64,000 bases of DNA from an uncultured Holophaga sp. (lineage in GTDB: Bacteria; Acidobacteriota; Holophagae; Holophagales; Holophagaceae). Each line of letters begins with the position of its first letter. Positions within the stretch are counted from its first letter, which is position 1. This document shows, in pieces, positions 59,304 to 64,000 of this stretch. The notes under the pieces are model-generated. The model worked only from the letters and a program-made list of their open reading frames with translations. It did not search any database and was not told the DNA's origin. The stretch spans positions 3,609,457-3,673,456 of the forward strand of contig NZ_OY781925.1 of NCBI RefSeq assembly GCF_963677305.1, written 5' to 3'. Position numbers and translations under genes: made by a program.

Positions 59304-59732
59304 GACCAGCAGGCTGCTGACCAATTGCCCTGGTTCCACATCGTGACCCTGCTGACCCAGGTGCGGAGCGATGCAGAGTGGGCATGGCTGGCCGTCCGGA
59401 CAACCCAGCAGGGTTGGTCCCGGACCACCCTCCAGCCCCACATCAAGCACCGCCCCTTCGAGCGTCAGGGACAGGCCGTCACCAACTTCGAGGACCGCCC
59501 CCCGGTCTCCCAGGCTACGCTCGCCCAGGAGAGCCTGAAGGATCCCTATCTCTTCGACTTCCTGGGGGTCGGCGAGGAGGCCCTGGAGCGCGACATCGAG
59601 TCCGCCCTGGTCCGCCACATCACCCGCTTCCTGCTGGAGCTGGGCGCGGGCTTCGCCTTCGTCGGCCGCCAGTACCGCCTGGAGGTCGGCGGGGAGGAGT
59701 TGAGCCTCGAGGCAGATGAAGAAGCACCCTGA
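59304..59732 (+). pseudogene. DUF1016/YhcG-like PDDEXK nuclease fragment
   Basis: About 140 codons matching the middle of the YhcG (PDDEXK, DUF1016) family: QLPWFHIVTLLTQV, GWSRTTLQPHI, ERQGQAVTNFE, QESLKDPYLFDFLG and LELGAGFAFVGRQYRLEVGGEE. It lacks the N-terminal half (no start codon context) and stops before the catalytic strand (expected LDLLFYH...VVIELK), diverging after GGEE. It lies 180 bp downstream of the initiator tRNA, a common integration site, so it is probably debris of a past insertion. Confidence 0.75.
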
Positions 59733-59755
59733 AGTCCCCGCCCCCCGCAGACCAT

Positions 59756-59776
59756 TCCCTGATCCCTGATCCCTGA
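59756..59776. repeat. Tandem TCCCTGA repeat, three copies
   Basis: TCCCTGA occurs three times in direct succession; the array is flanked by ATTCCCT and AGGGAAT, which can pair. Confidence 0.6.
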
Positions 59777-59946
59777 GTAGGGAATCCCGAAGCCACCATG
59801 GCGTGAGGCATCCTGTTCAAGGCGAAGGGCCCAGTGCCAGGATTCTCCTATGCTCTGAAGGCTGCCATAGCCATCTGGGGCCATGCCGGGTGCCCGCTTG
59901 GACCGGCCATGGAGAATCGTGTTGCCGTCATATGCGCAGAACAACC

Positions 59947-59974
59947 TTGATCGTAATATACTTTATGCTATAAC
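59947..59974 (+). promoter_or_regulatory. Promoter candidate for the TonB receptor operon
   Basis: TTGATC (59947-59952), 16-nt spacer, TATAAC (59969-59974), in locally AT-rich DNA; leads to a leader of about 145 nt. Confidence 0.55.
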
Positions 59975-60126
59975 CACCCGTAGGGCTTCCGGCGCCTCAC
60001 AGTAGCCAATGCCAAGGCGACTTCCGGCAGTCCTGGTCCCCGGGTCCCGGGGCTCCGATGCCACCCCACCGCTCAGCCGCGGAACCCAGAGGGTTCCCTG
60101 GCGGAGCCTCGCAAGGAGCCATGAGC

Positions 60127-62391
60127 ATGACCAGAAAGTCCAGACCCGGGATGACACGTCCCCTCATTCTGCTTACCCTGCCGAGCCTGCTCGGCGCCGC
60201 CTCCCCTCAGCCTGACGAGACGGTGACCCTCGAAGCGGCCTCCGTCTCGGCCAAGTCTGCCAGGAGCGGTGCCGTCGCCCAGTCCTCGGAGGCCGCCACC
60301 CAGTACAGCGTGGACCCGTCCGGGATCGAACTCTGGGCGGGAGCCGGGGGCACCAACTACTACCAAGCCCTGGAGGGCATGCCCTCGGTCAATGTCCATG
60401 CGGTGGATGCCTTCGGCTTGGCGAACATCCCAGGCGGAAGCAAGGGGCTGCGGGTCCGGGGTGAGCTCGCCACCCATGGGGTCAACGGCAACATTGAAGG
60501 CGTCCCCGTCAACGGGGTCAACCCGGGTCCCGGTCAGCTGTTCCTCTATGACAGCGAGAACTATGCCTCCGTCTCCCTGACTCAGGGTCCGGTACCGGCC
60601 GACACCTTCTCCATCTTCACCAACACCGGCGTCATGAACACCGAGCTGCTCTGGCCCAAGGCCAAGCGCGGCCTTCGCTTCGCCCAGAGCCTGGGTTCCT
60701 TCAACCTCTCCCGCAGCTTCCTGCGCTACGACAGTGGCACCCTGGCCAACGGCAGCGCCTTCTTCCTCTCCGGCTCCCACAGCCAAGCCTCCAAGTGGCG
60801 CGGTCCCGGGGATTCCCCGGAGGGCCGGAACAATATGGAGGCCGCCTTCGCCACCCGCTTGGGCAGCCAGGCCGACTTCAAGGTCTTCGCCGCCTTCAAC
60901 AAGATGAAGGAGGACAACTACCGCGCCCTGACCTACGCCCAGGCCATGGACCTGGGCACCTACCGCGGCTTTGACTACAGCGACACCTCCAGCGCTACCG
61001 CCGCCCAGGCCATCTCCTACCACGGCTACAACCGCCAGGACTTCAAGGACTGGTCCCTGCTTGGCGAGTTCACCTGGCGGGGGGGCAAGGACTCCAAGCT
61101 CGTAGTCAAGCCCTTCTATCAGCAGGAGAAGGGGTATTACCTGGACGGCATGGCCAACGGCAAGGTCCGCGACTGGCTGATGGATCATGACTCCTATGGT
61201 CTGACGGCCGAGTTCCAGACCCGCTTCGGGGAGACGGGGCTGAAGGTGGGCTACTGGTGGACCACCATGGTCCCGCCGGGCCCCCCCACCGCCTGGAAGA
61301 TGTACACCCCCACCTCAACAGGGGACCTCAGCGGCGGCGCCACCTGGGCCATCCTGGCCAAGACCGTCGACCGCCACCAGTACCACAGCGCCTACGCCAT
61401 GGCGGACCGCAGCTTCGGGGCGATGCAGCTCCAGGCCGGACTGCGCTACATCCTGGAGACCATGCCCGGCCTCGACTTCTACAACACCACCGGCATCGGC
61501 GACGTCTCCTACCACCAGGCCCTCTCCCAATCCACGGGGGTGGTGGCCGAGCGCAGCGCCAGCAGCTTCAGCGTCCATGAGGCCCTCCCCTTCCTGGGCA
61601 TGACCTGGGACCTGAACCCCATCAACACCCTCAAATTCAGTCTGGGAAGGAATTACGGCGCCCCCGCCTTCGATATCTGGCCGGTCTACCAGCAGAACTA
61701 CGCCACCTTCCACGCCCAGGGCGTGACCGCCGACCAGCTCTGGCACCAGATGAGACCGGAGACCTCCACCGCAGCCGATTTCGGCCTTCGCAGCACCTTC
61801 GAGCGCGGCTGGTTGGAGCCGACCCTCTACTATTCCCGGTCCCACCACAAGGGCGTTTCCTACAACCCGGGTCTGGGGGTCGCCTATTCCCAGAATGTGG
61901 GGGAGAGCAAGGCCTGGGGCGTACAGCTGGCCGGGAACTGGAGTGTCCTGCGCCAGCTCGAGCTCTTCGGAACCCTCTCCTATGACCGCAACGAGTTCGC
62001 CTCCGACCTGCCCCTCAGCAGCGGCGGCACCCTGGCCGTGAGGGGGCTCCAGCTCCCCGATGTGCCCCTCTGGTCCAGCAGGATGGGTGCCGCCTGGCAC
62101 CTCGGCCCATGCACGCTCTCTCCCATTGTCCACTACACCGGCACCCGCTATGGGGACACCCAGCATCTCCAGCGGGTCCCGGGCTATGCCACCGCCGACC
62201 TGGGAATCAGCTACGCCCGCAAGCTCTCCCGGGGGGAGATGCAGGCCTCCCTCGGCGTCGACAACCTGCTGGACAAGCGCTACATCGGCTTCATCAACGC
62301 GAGCTACTACCAAGCCCTGAGCAGCACCAGCGCCTACTACTACCCAGGGGCCCCCCGATCAGTGGTGGGCAAGCTCAGCCTGAGTTTCTGA
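60127..62391 (+). CDS. TonB-dependent outer-membrane receptor
   Basis: 754 residues. N-terminal signal (RPLILLTLPSLLGAAS), then a plug domain (NYYQALEGMPSVNVHAVDAFGLANIP...LRVRGELATHGVNGNIEGVPVNGVNPGPGQ) and a 22-strand-type barrel ending in a terminal Phe (KLSLSF). A recognisable TonB-box sequence just after the signal is ETVTLEAASV. Start at 60127 chosen because AGGAG is 8 nt before it but only 2 nt before the ATG at 60121. Substrate unknown; the following DsrE-like gene hints at a metal or sulfur compound, which is speculative. Confidence 0.9.
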   Translation: MTRKSRPGMTRPLILLTLPSLLGAASPQPDETVTLEAASVSAKSARSGAVAQSSEAATQYSVDPSGIELWAGAGGTNYYQALEGMPSVNVHAVDAFGLANIPGGSKGLRVRGELATHGVNGNIEGVPVNGVNPGPGQLFLYDSENYASVSLTQGPVPADTFSIFTNTGVMNTELLWPKAKRGLRFAQSLGSFNLSRSFLRYDSGTLANGSAFFLSGSHSQASKWRGPGDSPEGRNNMEAAFATRLGSQADFKVFAAFNKMKEDNYRALTYAQAMDLGTYRGFDYSDTSSATAAQAISYHGYNRQDFKDWSLLGEFTWRGGKDSKLVVKPFYQQEKGYYLDGMANGKVRDWLMDHDSYGLTAEFQTRFGETGLKVGYWWTTMVPPGPPTAWKMYTPTSTGDLSGGATWAILAKTVDRHQYHSAYAMADRSFGAMQLQAGLRYILETMPGLDFYNTTGIGDVSYHQALSQSTGVVAERSASSFSVHEALPFLGMTWDLNPINTLKFSLGRNYGAPAFDIWPVYQQNYATFHAQGVTADQLWHQMRPETSTAADFGLRSTFERGWLEPTLYYSRSHHKGVSYNPGLGVAYSQNVGESKAWGVQLAGNWSVLRQLELFGTLSYDRNEFASDLPLSSGGTLAVRGLQLPDVPLWSSRMGAAWHLGPCTLSPIVHYTGTRYGDTQHLQRVPGYATADLGISYARKLSRGEMQASLGVDNLLDKRYIGFINASYYQALSSTSAYYYPGAPRSVVGKLSLSF

Positions 62392-62408
62392 CGCAAAGGG
62401 AGATCCTC

Positions 62409-62858
62409 ATGAGTCACAACGGAATCCGCAACCTCGCCATGGCGGCGCTCATCCTCGGTTCCACCCTGGGCATGGACGCAACGACCCCTCCCTCCTCCCC
62501 CCAGGAGTCCATGGACAGCTTGGTCCTCTCCATGTCCACGGACAGGGCCCCCCTCTTTGAGGGTGCCCTGGACATCGCCTCCGTGGCCCTGAAGCGGGGA
62601 CACCCCGTCACCCTGCTCCTGAGGCTCGACGCCATCAAAGTCGCCGTCGCCCGGAACAGCTACCCCGTGAGGGACACCAGCCTCGCCGCCCGCCTCTCGG
62701 CCTTCATGGGCGCAGGCGGCAAGGTCATCGCAGGCGGGGGCTGCATGAAGGACATGGGCCTGACCCCGAGAGACCTCCTCCCTGGAGTCACAGTCGGCAC
62801 CCCGGATCTAGTCATGGGCACCCTCTTCCGCAAGGACACCAAGATCCTGAGCTATTGA
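62409..62858 (+). CDS. DsrE-family-like periplasmic protein
   Basis: 149 residues. N-terminal signal-like segment (LAMAALILGSTLGMDA), then a DsrE/TusD-like fold: LVLSMSTDRAPLFEGALDIASVALKRGH, TLLLRLDAIKVAV, and the conserved Cys in GGCMKDMGL. Known DsrE proteins carry sulfur in the cytoplasm; a predicted signal makes an exported relative here. 17 bp after the TonB receptor gene, GGGAG upstream of ATG. Confidence 0.78.
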   Translation: MSHNGIRNLAMAALILGSTLGMDATTPPSSPQESMDSLVLSMSTDRAPLFEGALDIASVALKRGHPVTLLLRLDAIKVAVARNSYPVRDTSLAARLSAFMGAGGKVIAGGGCMKDMGLTPRDLLPGVTVGTPDLVMGTLFRKDTKILSY

Positions 62859-62872
62859 TCCATCTGGATGCC

Positions 62873-62904
62873 AAAAAAGCGGGACGCCCGGAGGCGTCCC
62901 GCTT
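62873..62904 (-). terminator. Intrinsic terminator of the cupin gene
   Basis: AAGCGGGACGCC and GGCGTCCCGCTT form a perfect 12-bp stem with a 4-nt loop; on the minus strand it ends in a run of T. Also limits read-through from the DsrE-like gene. Confidence 0.9.
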
Positions 62905-62921
62905 CAGGGGGCCGGGTCCGA

Positions 62922-63260
62922 TCAGACCTTGGCCAGAACCACCAGCACGGTGCAGGTGTTGGGGCCGGGAACGTGCATCAGGCGCTCCTCGCCAGCGGGG
63001 ATGTAGATGGCGTCGTTCTTCTCGAGGGTGTAGACATCGCCTGCGGGGGTCTTGATGACCAGGGTGCCCTCAAGGACGTGGTAGTACTTGTCCAGGGTGG
63101 GGGTGGCGCCCATGTGCGCACCACCATCGGGCAGGAACTGGGAGACGTTGACAGTCATGCCGGGGGTCTCGCGGCCGGCGAGCACCTTGTGGATGCCCCA
63201 GCAGCCAAAGTGGCCAGGACCTTCGTAGACGTCGCCCTCACTCCACTTCATAACCTTCAT
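62922..63260 (-). CDS. Cupin-domain protein
   Basis: 112-residue single-domain cupin. Metal-binding motif 1 appears as GGAHMGATPTLDKYYHVLEGTLVIKTP and motif 2 as IPAGEERLMHVPG. GGAGGAAATC precedes ATG. Small cupins of this type are often metal-binding isomerases or sensors; no substrate can be assigned. Transcribed away from the permease gene. Confidence 0.85.
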   Translation of the reverse strand: MKVMKWSEGDVYEGPGHFGCWGIHKVLAGRETPGMTVNVSQFLPDGGAHMGATPTLDKYYHVLEGTLVIKTPAGDVYTLEKNDAIYIPAGEERLMHVPGPNTCTVLVVLAKV

Positions 63261-63505
63261 GATTTCCTCCTGTATTAAGGGAAATAAAACGGGTCGGCTC
63301 CGTACACGGATCACGCCGGACACCGACATGGTTTGCGAATGGGAATCAGCGTTGGAATACCAATGGGACTCGAGGTTCTGTTGGTAACTTCACGCTACGC
63401 AGGGGTCCTTCCGATGTCAACCCTTTCCCCTGTCCGCCTGCCGGTCCGCATGGACCGCATGAGCCGCTAGACTGAGGCCTGATTCCCAGCCCCCACGGAG
63501 AGCCC

Positions 63506-64000
63506 ATGAGCGATGCCGCAGAGGTGAGAAGCGACCCGAACCAGTCCTGGGCCTTCGCCGGTTGGGGCGAGGCCCGCAAACTCGATGACCTGGGCTCGGA
63601 GCCCGTGCAGGTGAAGATGCTGGGCTGGGGCCACGGCAAGCACCTCGGGCAATGGCTGGCCACGGCCCTCTGCGGCAACGACATCACCTCCAGCTGCCTC
63701 TACGTGGCCGCCCTCAGCTCCCTGGCCGCAGGCATCTATGCCCCTCTGGCTCTCATCCTGGTGGCCCTCATTCTCTACCTCTTCCGCAGCATCTACGGCG
63801 AGGTGGGTGCAGCCCTGCCCTTGAATGGCGGAACCTACACCCTGCTCCTCAACAGCACCAACAAGAAGCTCGCAGCCGCCTGTCTGACCCTGCTCTCCTA
63901 TATCGCCACGGCGGTGATCGGTGTAGGCGAAGGCATGCGCTACGCCCGCATCCTGATCCCGGGTCTGAACGTCTCCTGGGCGACCATCGGCCTCATGTTC
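63506..64000 (+). CDS. Amino-acid permease, APC family (3' end outside window)
   Basis: First 165 codons. MSDAAEVRSDPNQ start with GGAG 6 nt upstream. A soluble N-terminal segment of about 45 residues precedes the first helix; then GQWLATALCGNDITSSCLYVAALSSLAAGIYAP, the helix-1 unwound Gly-rich substrate region of the APC superfamily, GEVGAALPLNGGTYTLLLN, and a third helix. The gene continues beyond the window. Confidence 0.88.
   Translation, partial: MSDAAEVRSDPNQSWAFAGWGEARKLDDLGSEPVQVKMLGWGHGKHLGQWLATALCGNDITSSCLYVAALSSLAAGIYAPLALILVALILYLFRSIYGEVGAALPLNGGTYTLLLNSTNKKLAAACLTLLSYIATAVIGVGEGMRYARILIPGLNVSWATIGLMF

Larger units (their letters stand above)
59733..60126. other. 394-bp intergenic leader region of the TonB receptor gene
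   Basis: Contains three tandem TCCCTGA units, an AT-rich promoter-like segment around 59940-59975 and then a GC-rich leader of about 145 nt with strong hairpins (CCCCGG-GTC-CCGGGG near 60040; GGAACCC-AGA-GGGTTCC near 60085). I could not match the leader to a known riboswitch. Confidence 0.5.

Noticed and set aside
60000..60126. Possible cobalamin riboswitch before the TonB receptor
   Set aside because: The conserved B12-box sequence and surrounding helices are not visible, so no riboswitch is claimed.

Overview
The window is high-GC, gene-dense bacterial DNA from a Gram-negative anaerobe. lpxB, porins and a TonB-dependent receptor show an outer membrane. A pyrogallol/phloroglucinol-type transhydroxylase, a clostridial-type ferredoxin and the overall gene style point to the Acidobacteriota class Holophagae (Holophaga/Geothrix lineage, where gallate and phloroglucinol fermentation is known). 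That assignment is inferred from gene content; no rRNA is present to confirm it.

Layout. 1-2.9 kb: end of a citrate synthase gene, a secreted hypothetical protein and moeA (molybdenum cofactor insertion). 2.9-10.3 kb: nuoHIJKLMN, the complex I membrane arm plus NuoI, without nuoA-G. 10.3-14.2 kb: MacA/MacB-like adaptor and permease (no ATPase gene) and an MFS exporter. 14.2-14.9 kb: two small related proteins. 15-21 kb (minus strand): gpmI, an IclR regulator, then athL-athS, the molybdopterin transhydroxylase, with a perfect 16-bp palindrome before athL. 21-28 kb: secreted beta-helix protein, ferredoxin, pyrRB, frr, queD and hypothetical proteins. 28-32.8 kb: large beta-helix lipoprotein divergent from an AraC regulator across an AT-rich region with a perfect TGTGA-N6-TCACA site, then a PadR/HAAS pair. 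32.9-37.1 kb: four-gene ABC exporter. 37-41.4 kb: an internally deleted 3-methyladenine DNA glycosylase, a lipoprotein, rlmH, a PilZ/pseudo-receiver protein, rpmE and prfA. 41.4-42.5 kb: AT-richer non-coding stretch with two inverted-repeat elements. 42.5-48.8 kb: outer-membrane proteins, HPP protein, mgsA, RMD1-like protein, porin, alkyltransferase-like protein, lpxB. 48.9-52.3 kb: periplasmic binding lipoprotein plus sensor histidine kinase. 52.3-59 kb (minus strand): a tightly packed six-gene cluster M1 peptidase - ABC ATPase - permease - ABC ATPase - permease - M16 peptidase. 59-60 kb: initiator tRNA followed by a DUF1016/YhcG gene fragment. 60-64 kb: TonB receptor with a DsrE-like periplasmic protein, a cupin, and the start of an amino-acid permease.

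How the genes fit together. moeA could supply cofactor to AthL; AthL/AthS would convert trihydroxybenzenes in the cytoplasm, with the IclR protein as the obvious local regulator. Respiratory complex I, citrate synthase and ferredoxin serve central and energy metabolism. The most unusual assemblies are the peptidase-bracketed double ABC cluster, the AthS iron-sulfur pattern with three cysteines at the third site, the AraC/beta-helix divergent locus, and the glycosylase gene that has kept both ends but lost its middle. All calls come from reading the sequence and recalled family knowledge; no database search was run.
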